From Antedon mediterranea (lineage: Eukaryota > Echinodermata > Crinoidea > Comatulida > Antedonidae): DNA of 64,000 nt. How positions within the stretch are numbered: the stretch's first letter is position 1; every line of letters starts with the position of its first letter. The stretch is from the NCBI RefSeq assembly GCF_964355755.1, contig NC_092672.1:14754501-14818500 (forward strand). Reading direction: 5' to 3'. A model generated the notes under the pieces. That model saw only the letters and a program-made list of their open reading frames with translations, was not told where the DNA came from and ran no database searches. This document shows, piece by piece, positions 12,335 through 27,000 of the stretch. The position numbers and the translations under genes were made by a program.

Positions 12335-12494
12335 AACACACATCTTTTTACAACAGTTTATTCTTTAATGCATGGGATATGTAGGAATTACAGGAATCAA
12401 TAAAATCCAAGTATTTATATTTTATAAACTTATTTAAGACTTTTGTTTTTGGGTAGGCTTCAATACTGATATTCTTAATACAAATAGCTAAAGA
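12335..12494 (-). terminator. USP48: USP48 3' UTR with poly(A) signal
   Basis: An AATAAA hexamer on the minus strand at 12357-12362, about 135 nt after the stop, is followed by a GU-rich tract (GATGTGTGTTTTTC) typical of a downstream cleavage element. The exact cleavage point is inferred. Confidence 0.55.
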
Positions 12495-12520
12495 TCAAGA
12501 GTTGCCAACAAGTCCTGTGC
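12495..12520 (-). CDS. USP48: USP48 last coding exon
   Basis: 26 coding nt giving GTGLVGNS and a TGA stop at 12495-12497. The GTGL(L/V)G ending is conserved to human. Acceptor TTCTTACAG|GCAC. Confidence 0.92.
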
Positions 12521-15500
12521 CTGTAAGAAAGAATTCATTCAAGAAGTAAATTAAATTTATCTCTATCCATAATGATTATTATTATTTATGAATTTAAGTT
12601 AAAGCTTTGTTAGATATGTTTATATGGCAATGATTGTTAATAATAATTAAAAAATTATTAGTAGTATATAAACAATTGTACCTGTAAAGCCAGCCTCTGG
12701 TTTATTTGAAGCTGTAAAAGAAAAAAAAGAAACAGCTGTTGGTAACTTAATACTAGATGTAAGAATTACAAGTGAAAAAAGAAACAGCTGTTGGTAACTG
12801 TATAATACTAGATGTAAGAATTATAAGTGAAAAAAGAAACAGCTGTTGGTAACTGTATAATACTATGTGTAAGAATTATAAGTGAAAAAAGAAACAGCTG
12901 TTGGTAACTGTATAATACTAGATGTAAGAATTATAAGTGAAAAAAGAAACAGCTGTTGGTAACTTAATACTAGATGTAAGAATTATAAGTGAAAAAAGAA
13001 ACAGCTGTTGGTAACTGTATAATACTAGATGTAAGAATTATAAGTGAAAAAAGAAACAGCTGTTGGTAACTGTATAATACTAGATGTAAGAATTATAAGT
13101 GAAAAAATAAACGGCTGTTGGTAACTGTATAATACTATGTGTAAGAATTATAAGTGAAAAAAGAAACAGCTGTTGGTAACTGTATAATACTAGATGTAAG
13201 AATCATAAGTGAAAAAAGAAACAGCTGTTGGTAACTGTATAATACTATGTGTAAGAATTATAAGTGAAAAAAGAAACAGCTGTTGGTAACTGTATAATAC
13301 TAGATGTAAGAATTATAAGTGAAAAAAGAAACAGCTGTTGGTAACTGTATAATACTATGTGTAAGAATTATAAGTGAAAAAAGAAACAGCTGTTGGTAAC
13401 TGTATAATACTAGATGTAAGAATTATAAGTGAAAAAAGAAACACCTGTTGGTAACTGTATAATACTATGTGTAAGAATTATAAGTGAAAAAAGAAACAGC
13501 TGTTGGTAACTGTATAATACTAGATGTAAGAATTATAAGTGAAAAAAGAAACAGCTGTTGGTAACTGTATAATACTATATGTAAGAATTATAAGTGAAAA
13601 AAGAAACAGCTGTTGCTAACTGTATAATACTAGATGTAAGAATTATAAGTGAAAAAAGAAACAGCTGTTGGTAACTGTATAATACTATGTGTAAGAATTA
13701 TAAGTGAAAAAATAAACAGCTGTTGGTAACTGTATAATACTATATGTAAGAATTATAAGTGAAAAAAGAAACAGCTGTTGGTAACTGTATAATACTATAT
13801 GTAAGAATTATAAGTGAAAAAAGAAACAGCTGTTGGTAACTGTATAATACTATGTGTAAGAATTATAAGTGAAAAAAGAAACAGCTGTTGGTAACTGTAT
13901 AATACTAGATGTAAGAATTATAAGTGAAAAAAGAAACAGCTGTTGGTAACTGTATAATACTAGATCTAAGAATTATAAGTGAATGTAATACAATAAATGC
14001 AAATTTAGATATGACACATGGTGAATGCAATACATACTGTACACACAATTTCTAAAGAAATGTTTTTTTGCCAGCTAATAATACAAAATGAGTAATTCGA
14101 CTTTGCTTTTACCTTCATAGACTTCTTCTAGAAAGTTGGTATCATTACATGGTGCATCAATTTTGACAGAAATGATACATTGTGGGTAGATACCTAAATC
14201 TGATAAGTTAATCTCATTACTGTGAGTGGTAAGGCAGACTCCATCCAACATTAAAGTCTGATCAAATGGAGCAACAGAAAAGGCATGCATCACCTGAATA
14301 AAAGAATAGTGAATACTGGATAATTTATTGTCTACACTTGTTATACCATTCCTTAGCAGGAATTATTATTTCAACTATCTTTAAATTCGGTGACCTTTTC
14401 AGTTTAGCCCAGTGGGTTAACTGATATTCAGAGTCCTTCTTTAAAAACATTAAAACAAACAATATTATGAAAACAATAACAATAACAAGTTACAACTTTT
14501 ATATACAGAGGTCCAGGTACACACAGGGTTGTTCTTCCTTGGGGCTGTGCACATACAAAATACAATACCTACACAAATTATACATAATTTGAAAACAAAG
14601 TACAATGAATTTCTTGTTTTAACATAGTTTCTCTCTATTTTTATTTATTTATTTATTATTTATTTATTTCATAAAACCTCCAGAAGGAGAAGCACTCTTG
14701 TACAACATATAAAATCAATGTAAAATATAAACATATTTAAAATAGCAATAGTAATCTGTAAATTCTATTTAAATAATAATAATAAATTTCACCATGCAAA
14801 CCTTCAAATAATAACTTTAGATTGCTTTAATAAAAGTTCTAGTTGGCTACAGTAGTAGTAGTAGTAGTAGTTTTTTCATGCATGTTTAAATGTTGTAATC
14901 TTACCTTAACCTTTAACTCTTTTAGTGTATTGGTGGATGATACTATAACTTCTTTCTCACCCCTAACCCTGCGGTGCCTTGTGCTTCTCCGTCCATTATA
15001 TGCAATATCACATAATTTTCTTTTCCCAAATTCATTTGGTTGTTGCTGAAATTGGTAAAATTCATTTCCTTTAATTAGGTTGGCCACCATTGCATGTTTT
15101 AATTAATTTTAAGTTTTATGCAAATTAGTGATGTCTTCATAAACATATAAACTATTGACCCACGCCCAGAGAACACCCAAAGTGTGTGCCTGAGGTACTG
15201 AAAAAAAGTGCTAAAGACTACCTAAAGTATTAGAGTAGACCTAATGAAAGAAACAGTTATATATATTTAAACTAATTATATTTACTAGATGGTATGTTCA
15301 CGTACCATCTATGTCATTTCCAGATATGGTTCTCAAATACACAGTAATTTCAGAACTATAATACATTGTCATTTACAGAAACGAATAAATCGACACAATG
15401 ATTTAGGTAGTCAACTAAAATTAGCACTCTGGGAATTAGTCCTACTTCCGAAAGAGAAACTTGTAATAAAATGAGTCCAAATTTTTTATTTGTATGTAAC

Positions 15501-18500
15501 ATTAGGCTTGAGGGATGGGGAAGAGGATGGGTGCAAAGAGGAACAATTTTTAAATATATTCTTTATCCACTGAGTAACGAAATATTTTTTTTCATGTTTT
15601 ATAGGCCTATAAATAATATACCACTAAATACATTAAAACATTTGCGATTTAATACTTTGTTAAAACTGTCATAGTCGATTGAAATAGTAAAGTTCATGTA
15701 ATGATACACCACTACGACGTTTTTATTTGTTGTAATTATTAATTAATACAAATGTTGAGAAGCAACTGTCAGTAATAAAGTTTATTTGTACATTGTCTGT
15801 TTATTCTAACAGTAGGGCCTACTCACACTCACAGTAATAAGTTTATTTGTACATGTGTTTATATATCTAACAGTACACACACTCACAGTAAGAAATTTGC
15901 GATTGAAATGGCGACCAAAAATGGTTAATACGTATTTACAGTATTGTCAAAGTATTGCAATACTTTTCTTTCAAATTTTAAAATTTCTTAGATCAACCAA
16001 TTATCTTTCTCATCTTATCTATCATCATACGCAGGGTTGCGTAATATAAATATCTTACAGCTGCTGAAATGTAAATATTAATTCATATAAAAATTGAGCA
16101 TAAAAAATCAGATGTTGTGACATTAGGCTAGTCAATCCAGCTAAAAAAACAGCCTAAAGTGAAACAAATTGCAAACAGCGATTTTTTCTTTTTTAAATGG
16201 TCACATATGATGAGGAGATCAAAATTTGAGCATTACACCTCTGTCACTCATCCCGATGATATGCAAATTAGCTTAAATATGCAAATTAGGGTGAAATTAC
16301 CATATCTCAAAAACTACCAGTTCGAGAGAGTTGATTTTTTCACTGATTTATTCAAAATGTATATATTTATATTTGCTCTAATGAAACATTTTACAAAAAA
16401 ATGACCGGAAGTACAACATTTGACTATATAAAACCTGTATCCAAGTCATTTGAGGCCAAAACAAGGTCTGTAATACATTTTAGTTGCATTATATGCAAAT
16501 ATTGAGAAATAGGGTCGAGGGTCAAATGTCATACTTCTGATAATTAAATATTAAAATGTTTCATTAGAGCGAATATAAATATGTACATTCTGAATAAGGC
16601 CTTGAAAATATCAACTCTCTAGCATTAATTGTTTTCGAGATATGGGAAGACTATAATTTTTGTATTTCCGGTCATTTTTTCGTAAAATGTTTTATTAGAG
16701 TAAATATAAATATGTATATTCTGAACAACTTTTTGAAAAAATCAACTCTCTAGCCTTTGTGGTTTTCAATACATAGGAACCTGTAATTTCACCCCCTAAT
16801 TTGCATATTTCATGTAACTTGTACTAAGAATTTGCATACTTTGGAGGTTAGTGATACAGGTGTTATTTTGAGATTTACTTAACAATTCTATGTTGACTAT
16901 TTAGAAACTTGTATATGAGCCATTTGAGGGCAGAACAAAGTATCTCCAGACATTTTAATTTCATTATGCAATATTGAGAAATGGGGTCAAGGGTCAAATG
17001 TCATACCTCCGGTCATTTTCTTGTAAAATGTTTCATTGGAGCAAACAGAAATATGTACATTCTGAATACAGCTGTGAAAAAATCAACTCTCTAGCATTAG
17101 TAGTTTTCGAGATATAGGACAACTGTAAATTTCCCCCCTTATTTGCATATTTTATTTAACTTGTACTACTAATTTGCATACTTTTGAGGTGTGTGACAAA
17201 GGTGTGATTTTGGGTATTACAAAGTGGTCCTATCCTGACTATTAGGAACCTATATCAAGGTCCTTTGATGGAAAAATAAAGTCTCTACAGACATTTTAGT
17301 CACATTGTGTATGCAAACATTGAGAAATGGGGGTCGAGGGTCAAATGTTGTACTTCCGGTCATTTTTTCGTAAAAGGTTTCATTAGAGCAAATATAAATG
17401 TATACATTTTGAATAAATCAGTGAAAAAATCAACTCTCTCGGACTAGTAGTTTTTGAGATATGATAACCCTGTAATTTCACCCTAATTTGCATATTTAAG
17501 CTAATTTGCATATCATCGGGATGAGTGACAGAGGTTTGATGCTCAAATTTTGATCTCCTCATCACATGTGACCATTTAAAAAAGAAAAATCTAGCCTAAA
17601 TGGCCAGTTGAAGTTATAAAGTAGTTATCAATATTTAGTTACAAATTTCAAGTAGCACAATACCATAACAAGAACATGGTATAATTGCACATTACATTTC
17701 TTAATTACTTTACCACTGACGCCACCTTCTGCTTTTCTTAGATTTACTTCCACATTTTTACACATTCAACATCTGCTTTCCCTATTGTAACAATTTTACC
17801 GGATATACTTCTTTAATATTATTTTCAATTTTACACCTATCGTTATTATCTTGACCACCAAAACGTAATGATGATGATGATTACTGCCTCTCTGCTGAAA
17901 AGTCTGCCGTCATTTTACGCTTGTTTTTAATTGTCCGGGATACTTGATGTTGATGTGTTCTAATTATAAAGGGTGAGTAGGTCGTTGCTGAGAGTTATTG
18001 GTAGGGTGGTTCTCGGTCTTCCTCAAAATGTTATATTGGTAGTGTTGCTTATTGCTGTGTTATGGGTCTTGTCTGAGAATGTGACCCAATTGTCTCCATC
18101 TTGCGTCGACTTTACAAACACATCCCAGTTCGTAGCTTTAAAACAACCTTTGAGAGTTTCAATGTTTTTCTGAGACTACACTCTGACTGACTTGATAGTA
18201 GGTTTATTTGATCCGATCTTTTGAATATACTTTGGTAACAGATGAACAACTTTGTGATCAGATGTTCCAATTTCAGGTTCGATAAAACATTTATAAGCCG
18301 CATGTAAGTTTCCATAGCATTTGTCCAAAATATTGTCCCCTATAGTGGGTTTATCAACATATTGGTGATAAAATGGAACAGTACTTTTAAGTTCACACTG
18401 ATTAAAATCACCTGTAAGAATTTTGACTGCGTCTGGTGAATCATTTTCCATGTCCCGTATTAAATTTTGTAAATAATCAGCTGCATTTGTTACTATATAC

Positions 18501-21033
18501 CTTAATCTAATTTGCATGAAAAGTATATGGGACAGTTTATGCACTATTATTAAAAATATCTTTCTAGTGGGTGCAAGATAACCACTTCACTGCACTATTT
18601 GAGTAACACAAAATTGAATGAGAATTTGAACTTTAAAAAACCAAAATTTTGACAAACCTGCGAAAAATCAGGATCAGAATTCTTTTCTTCACTCGGAATG
18701 AGCTTATCAAGGAAGGCTGCCTTGTCAACAACATCTGTAACTTTACGTAGATAGATCTTTTCTCCATTATAATGTTTTTTTTCCTCTGCTTCCTGTTTTT
18801 CTTTTTCAGCAATGCACTGAATGCAAAACTCTATATTTCAGAAATGAAAATATGTAGACAGCGCAATTAGTCAAGTTTGCTCATCTGACTGTTTAGCACC
18901 TATCAACGTACTTCCTGAGTACGCATACAACAAATATGAAACTTATTGAAATATAAAGGCTGATAATTGTTACTAAAGTATTACAAAGTAACAACAAGTT
19001 TGGTTGATAGATTTTGTAAGCTATATTTTAGGTTGCTTGGTAAACCATTTGTGGATTGCACTAGGCATATTGCTTAAATTGGAAATGAAAGGGTTCCTAG
19101 CAATATCATTGTGTTTGTCCAACATGTAGATCAATCAGTTTTAAGCTTGCCATAGTCATACTAAATGTTTCTGACGATCGGAAATCGAACGTACATCATT
19201 AAAGCAAAAAAGAAACAAAATCATGCATGACATTCAAAAAAGAGTAATTGAAACATGCAACAAAGAACTTGATCAGTAAAGTTTGGATATCGACAAAGCG
19301 ATAGGGGGAGCCCAAATGTTTAAAGCAGTGAAAGATCTTAATAGAAAACCATTCAAAAGTGTTTGATGCTAACAAAAAGTTTATTGCCTCACCAAATGGA
19401 ATAGCGAAAGTAATTGGCAATCACTTCGAAAATAAATTTTACGACGGAAGCAAACGAAATATAGATTCATTTCAGGGAAATCCTAGGCCATTAAATAAAG
19501 TAATCAGTGAAGAGGAAGTAACCAAGAGTCTTAAACGCCTAAACAACAGTCGAGCAACAGGTGAGGATGGTATCCCAGGAGAAATAAAAAATACAGTTCC
19601 ACTGTTCTAGCTCCAATGATTCCACACATTTTAAATCAAATATTTACAAAACATGAATTCGTGGATATTAATAAAGGAACACTCATAGCACTACCAAAAC
19701 CGGGTAAGGAAAAGGGTCCAACTAAGAATTTACGAGCTGTTATTCTACTTAACACCATACGCAAGTGCCTATTGCTTATAACACTGGATAGAATTACATC
19801 GAAAGTAGACGCATTCTTACCACAAAGCCAAAGTGGGTTTCGCAAAGGCAGAAGCACAAGTGATATTGTTTTTACACATCGATGGCTTATGGCTAAAGCA
19901 CAAAAAGAAAAAATAAATATTTACATAACCGGTATAGATATGTCAAGCGTGTTTGACACCGTGGATAGAAACAAACTCCTCGACATACTCAAACATATTA
20001 TAGACGAAGATGAACTTAGGATCGTTAGATTTCTGCTGAGTGAAACCAGACTAAATCTAAAAATAAAAGGGGCAAAAGAACAGCCAATATTCCAAACCAA
20101 CAACGGCACCCCTCAAGGAGATAGCTTAAGCCCGGTCTTATTTACTGTTTACCTTGAGTCTGCGCTACGAGGAATCAGAACAATTATCCAAACAGAAATA
20201 CCTCAAGAGATATTATATGCTGATGATGTAGATTTTTTTAGTCTAAACAGCAAGCATAATGTAAACGAATTAGAACGCCATCTATCAATTTTCAACATAA
20301 ATGTAAATAAAGAAAAAACAGAACACACTATCGTAAGACGAGAAAAAGAGGACATACAAGAACAATGGAGAAACACGAAAAAAGTAGGATCGCTCCTTGA
20401 GGACAGACAAGACATAATTAGAAGAAAACAACTAGCGCATGTAGCAATGACCAAACTAAACTCGATGTGGCTTCGAAAAGATAAAATCAAATTAAAAATA
20501 TGTATCAAGCTGTACAACTCACTAGTTAAAAGTATATTACTCTACAACTCTGAAACATGGGGACTCACAAAAGAAGAAGCACATAAACTCGACACATTTC
20601 ACAGACAGCAACTTCGCAAAATCATAGGTATCAGGTTCCCAGACAGGATATCGAACATAAATTTATACAGGACAGGAACAAAACCGATTTCATTAGAAAT
20701 AGTCGACGCAAGATGGAGACTATTAGGTCACATACTTAGACAAGACCTATGTACACCAGCCAACACAGCAATAACCTATTATTTCAGCAACACTACCAAT
20801 ATAAAATTTTGAGGAAGGCCGAGAACCACCCTACCAATAACTCTCACCAACGACCTACTCACCCTTTATAAGTATAACACAGACATTAAGTATCCCGGAC
20901 AATTGAAAACCAAGAAAGACATGAAACAACTTAAAGAACTAGCCAATGAAAGATCAGACTGGAAGAAACTGGTAAAAGAGATTTACGGAGCAGCCCAAGC
21001 GGAAATGTAGGCAGACTTTTCAGCGGAAAGGCA

Positions 21034-21072
<39 letters not shown>

Positions 21073-24000
21073 TATCAACCATAATTTTTTTTAAACGGAT
21101 TTTAATTTAGTTTTTCAAGGCCACCTTTCACGAAATTCATAGCCACATGCCTATCTTGCTGGGTACACAGAATTATTTGTTGATCACTGTTTTTCGCTAT
21201 TATTATGTTATTGAAACATTAATTTTATTTTGTTGTAATTAACTATTGGTTGAAATGACAAGCGTAATTGATGGAAATTCGTCCACATTAAACATCGGAA
21301 GTTTGAGTGAAAATGGCATGGCCTAGCTGGATATGATGTGTAGCCGCCCGGCCAGAGATGGGCTGAGAGCATATGCATGCTCCTCGATGACATGTATTGT
21401 CAGTTTGGTAGGCATAATGTGTTACTGAATATAAGTACGTTTATTAATATTGTTTGCTGTAGTGTCCGTTTCTGCCATTATTTATATTTAAAATCATTTT
21501 TAAAATATTATTTTATTATTCCATGCATGGGCTAAGGCAACACCGTTTCATAAATATTAGGATTCTCAGTACAGTGAATAGAGGTGGATTCCCTCTAATA
21601 AAGGGTCTAACACTAACAGGCCAGGCCTAGTTAGGGGTGTTTGATTTGTATAATAATAATAATAATAAATGAATTTGTAATGCACCAATTCCAGCAAAAG
21701 TGAAAGAAAAAGATGAGTTTTCAAGGCAGATTTAAAGGCGAAGGCAGAAGAAAATGACCTAATAGATGTTTTTTAACCTCCATGGCGTATAAAAATTGTA
21801 TTGATTTTATGCCATACATTATTAATACAGCATAAATAAACAATTTGTTTTTATTCGTACTCACCTACAGGTCTATAATTACAGTGCTACTATGATAATT
21901 GATGGACGGGATAAGCAAATGCATTTATTGATTGGAATGGAACCGCAAATTATATTATTAAGGTAACTTAAGAGATACTGAGCATTGCCATTAAATACAT
22001 TATACTGAGCATTGCCATTAAATACATTATACTGAGCATTGCCATTAAATACATTATACTGAGCATTGCCATTAAATACATTATACTGAGCATTGCCATT
22101 AAATACATTATACTAAGCATTGCCATTAAATACATTATACTAAATTAGTTTTTTGTTTTTAAAAGCAAATAAACATTTGATATGGAATATAGAACATTGT
22201 TCATTTTCTTTTTTTCAGGTGAATAAAAAGATGCCAAGCATACTTTATATAGATGCTACTTAGATCATGCTTGATCGATAGTGAAACAAATTCAGTATTT
22301 TAACTAAAGACACCAAGTATGAATGAGCACAGACAATTAAAATTACGGAACTAAATACTTATGAAGAATAGTGAAATATGCATAATAGAATGCTTTAGCC
22401 CTGAATGCTATGGTTACAGTCATACTGTAACTATGGCTATGATGCTGTATAGTGTTTGTTTTTAACCATCCATATAGTGAGTCTGGGTATATAGACAAAT
22501 AAACAACTACTACTATACTTCTTTTTTTTATACACTATTTATGGACATTTACACAAAATAATCCATCACCTGAATATGATGAAGCTGGCTGTTGTTGATA
22601 GAATTAAAATGCATCACTCAGGCCTTACTTTCGAAATATTTGTTTTTCATTTTAAATGCATTTTTAAATGCATTAAATCAGACTGACATTGACAACAAAC
22701 CAAACAAATTTGATAAATTGATTAAAAATCAAAAGTCATTTTGTATTGACACTTGGTGAAAATTTAAATGATATCAAGAGTCAACTTTCTGTGGATTTAA
22801 AATGGTAAATACGGTATGTTTCAGTTATGCGTGTACATGCGCAAAATTAAATTCTACATGAATCATGGCATTTTGCGCATGTCACAAATTCCCATTATAT
22901 CTGATAATCAATGGATAAATGTATAATTTATTAATGTATGTTTTGTTTAACACTTTCACCGCCAAAGACGGAAATCTCCGTCTTTTGATGCCCAGCGCCA
23001 GACCGGCAAAGACGGAAATTTCCTTCTTTGGCTTTTTATTGCACAATTTGTTAGATCAGGTATATATGGACCGCATGTAGAAATTTCAACATCCAAATCG
23101 ATCAGGACCGCAAATATTTTGATACTTTATTAACCCCTAGTGCCATTGACCCAGCTGGCCTACATCGCGTCCTATCCTTATCCATCCGTAAACAACATAA
23201 TGTGCTTACTGCGGACGAAGCAATTGCAGAAATATTTGCGGACTCTGACTCTGAAAATGAGTATTTATTATCCCCAGATGATGAAGGTATATTTGTACCT
23301 AAATCTGGTTTATAAAATGTATTAAATAATTGGAGATAATTTAGCTAGCCTGGCCTAGGCTAGTTTGTAGAATAGGTTGAGAATTGTGACACTAGTGACA
23401 CTACAGACGGTGCAGCCAGGCTAAAAACCTCATTATCTCTGCTTTGTTCTCCGATTGAGCCTAAAGTGCTAAAAGTGAGCCAAGTGCTTTTTACAATTAT
23501 GTGGTATTACAGTTTTATTTCAATAAAGTGTTTGGTACCATTGGAAAGTTTATTTCTATCTCATTATTTGAGTGTATATTGCATGTTATTCTGATTACAA
23601 ACACATTTGCTATGAGCTTTGAAAAACAGGTAAATTTATCTAAAATGGCTGGCGGTGAGGGGTACTTCCTTTATTGAATGCCTGGCGGTGAAAGTGTTAA
23701 AGGAATCAAATAAAATCTATAAAAAAAGGTATTTGTGTATAACTAAGATATTTGTCAAAAAACAAATGTAGTAAAACATACCTGGATTTGACTGAATACT
23801 GTCAATTTTTGTAACTTCATTTTTTGATTTGTTTAATTTAATCATTTTGTTGACAGGGTAGCTCCTTGAAAGTATGTCAAATTCCCATGGCCATAGTAAG
23901 CACAAACTGACAACAAGACATCAATGAGAAATATTAATATATACAAGGCTATCTCTATTAATACTATAATATTTTTTGAAATTCAGAACACAAGAAAAAT

Positions 24001-27000
24001 GTTTAAACTTAACTTAAAGTAAACTTTAAGTATAAATTCTATTGTATGTAAAATTAAATTGTCAATTGTCATATTCAATTGTCAATTGTCATATTCAATT
24101 GGGTCTCTCTAGTGCGCAACAGAAACCTGTAAAGTATTTAAAATAATCTGTTATCTAAATCTGCAATAACAACACTTTTTTTTTTTTTTTGTTAAAACAC
24201 CTAACAAAATAATCACCAATCAATACACGATCTAGTTTCATCACAAGTTTAATTCAGCATGTACTTACATTTCTTCCAAATTTCCATCTTCAATGTCCGG
24301 CTTAACTAGTAGAAGGTCATGAGGGCAGAGAAAGATAGTGTTGTCAATCATTGATGGTCTATCATAACGTAGTGGCTGCTTTACAAAGTTACGCCACTCT
24401 TCAACAAATAATTTGCTTATCAACATTACCTCTCGTTGTTCCTAATGACAAAAATAAAATTTTAATCAGTAAAATACATACAATTAAAGCTCAACTAAAA
24501 TCAACAACAGACATTTGTAATGTTTAATGAGTTTTCAAATCAATTTTAGTGCCAAAATAGAAGATTTGTTCAAGATAGTATAGATGGCAAATGTTTAATC
24601 ATCCCTGGCTGCCATCCTTTATAACTTCAACATTTCATACTAAACATAGCTATGCATGGTGTCATTAGAACAAAAAATTCAATCCTTTACATCATATAAA
24701 AATATATATAAAAGTCACATGACCAATAAAGGTCATCTAATTCCATCAAATACTCATGGGATAGCATAAAACAAAATTTCTGAACACAGTTTTATTTATT
24801 TTCTTTGTACTTCAAAATAATTTTATAATTCTTAATTTGGATACAGTAGCTTTGCACAGGTACTCTCTAGTGATCGGTCATAGAAGGTTCTCAAATACTT
24901 AAATGAATGATTACTGTAAATAACTAACTGTAAACAATTATATTTGTTTAAATCCATACAGGATCATGATATACATGTTGTACTTGTTGGCCACATGAAG
25001 CGAATACATTTATGTAGGTTAATTTAACTGTCACCCACAGGAAATATCTTGTCAGTGTAATTAGTTAAAATGTAGCCTTAGGTCACATGATCGGCACGCT
25101 CCCATCAGAGAGGAAGCCCCCGACTAATCACTTCGTGGTCGCACTAATGCACTAGATCACCAGAGGGAAACCCCTGTAATTACTCCGCCGCCGTTGTCGC
25201 ACTACAACGCACCATCTAAAGAAGGGGAAAACCCGCCGGAGTCAATCCGACTTTTACGATATCGGTCGCATTCGAAATCGGTCGACTTTGCGATGGGGCA
25301 ACTTTGCGATGGAGCGACTTTGTGATGGGGCGACATTGCGACTGGATCCCTTTGAAAACACCATGGTAAATGATTTTAATCTTTTAGTTTTAAATACAGT
25401 AATGGTAAACAAAATTCATTACTGTGTCTAAGATTGTAAGATTGAACACGTTGTTTCGGGAAAAAATGATTTATGATTTTCATTCTTTAATTTCTGGAAA
25501 TGTTGCTTGCACAGCCAGGTTTGTCAGTCTTCAAGAGATTTGAGGCCCAGAAAAGCAAGGGATCTCTCGTAACTGAGGAATTGGCATATTATCTTCAAAG
25601 CTCAACGTTGAACAGACTCAATCATTCTGATCTGATCTTTGACAATACATCCACACAGAGTCACGTATTTGACAAAAAAATGGACAAAAAATACTAGTAT
25701 CAAAATGGAGCAAATAAATTAGTATTTGCATTTTTAAACATATGGTCAATGAAATTTTTTATTCAAATAATGTTACCTTCATACTGATAATGATTAACAA
25801 CAATCTGCAGCCTACAAAATTATGTAAGCCAGTTATATAACACTATCTTAATGCTGTGAGTCTGAACATGTAAAGAACAAAATTGAATACACATTTTTCA
25901 TGTATCCTTTACATAAATATTCTACCTGTTTTTTCCACTGTGGGCGGTGTTTATCTAGGTAGAGCTGCAAAAGGACTGTTTTCTCTTCTGCTGCTATTAT
26001 CTTGTTCCTGTTACTAACTTGCTCATCTTCTTGCTTAATTTCCTGTTACAGAAAAAACAAAACAAAATCTGTAGCAAGAAATGTTATTAAAGTATGTTTT
26101 ATAGAAATAAGAGAGAACATGTGATAACCACTGCCGATTTTGTAATCTATAAAACATAATAATAATATAATATATCATGTTCATTTATAATAAAAAATGT
26201 ATTTGTCAGTGAGCAATCACTTTGTAAGTTGCTTCATCTACTCAAAAACAGAAAAACTTTCAATACAAAATTAATTTATTGTAATATTCAATTGTGTTTA
26301 ATATGGCGTGCAGTGTTAGGCAAGGTTGCCCATTATCTGCATAACTACTTATTTTGGCCATAAAATAAATAATCTTGAATGTAAAGTAATTACATTACCA
26401 AATAACAATAATGGTAATGATAATGTTGTAAAGATTGCTCAATTTGCAGACGATATCACTCTTTTGTTTTTGATCTTTACTTTTAAGATCGGATGTCGAC
26501 AAAAAAACCTTACACAAGCTGCTAAAATTTATAATTAATTGCACAATTTTGGGGAGCTTTCGTTTTTTTGCAGGGGGTTCGCTGACAAAAGGAGGGTTCT
26601 AAAAAACACCCCTGACTATGAATCTGATATACAAAGTTTATAAAATGCTCTGTTTACACGTTTTTAAAACATGCAAGATAAAAAATGACAGGAAGAAAGG
26701 ACACTATGAATATATCATACAATTACAATGAATTATCTGCCATGTGCGTATAATTAATAATATAGGAAAAACAGATGATCCTTGACAATCACAAGCAGTT
26801 ATCCGCAAAAGTGAGGATAACTAAATAATAAAGTACCTTGCATTTGAGACATATTTGTTGTTCATAGTCATACTCTGGTGCATCTGGAAAATATTTTTTC
26901 AAAAGATTCCATGCTACAGTTGGAATCATCCTTCTTTGACTTGAATCTGTGCTAAGATTACCTGAAAAGAAAATCATTTGTTTACTTTGACACACAAACA

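Noticed and set aside
19359-20812. Host gene with reverse transcriptase-like protein
   Set aside because: Frame is interrupted by stops, lies in a USP48 intron and ends in a LINE-type (AAT)n tail.
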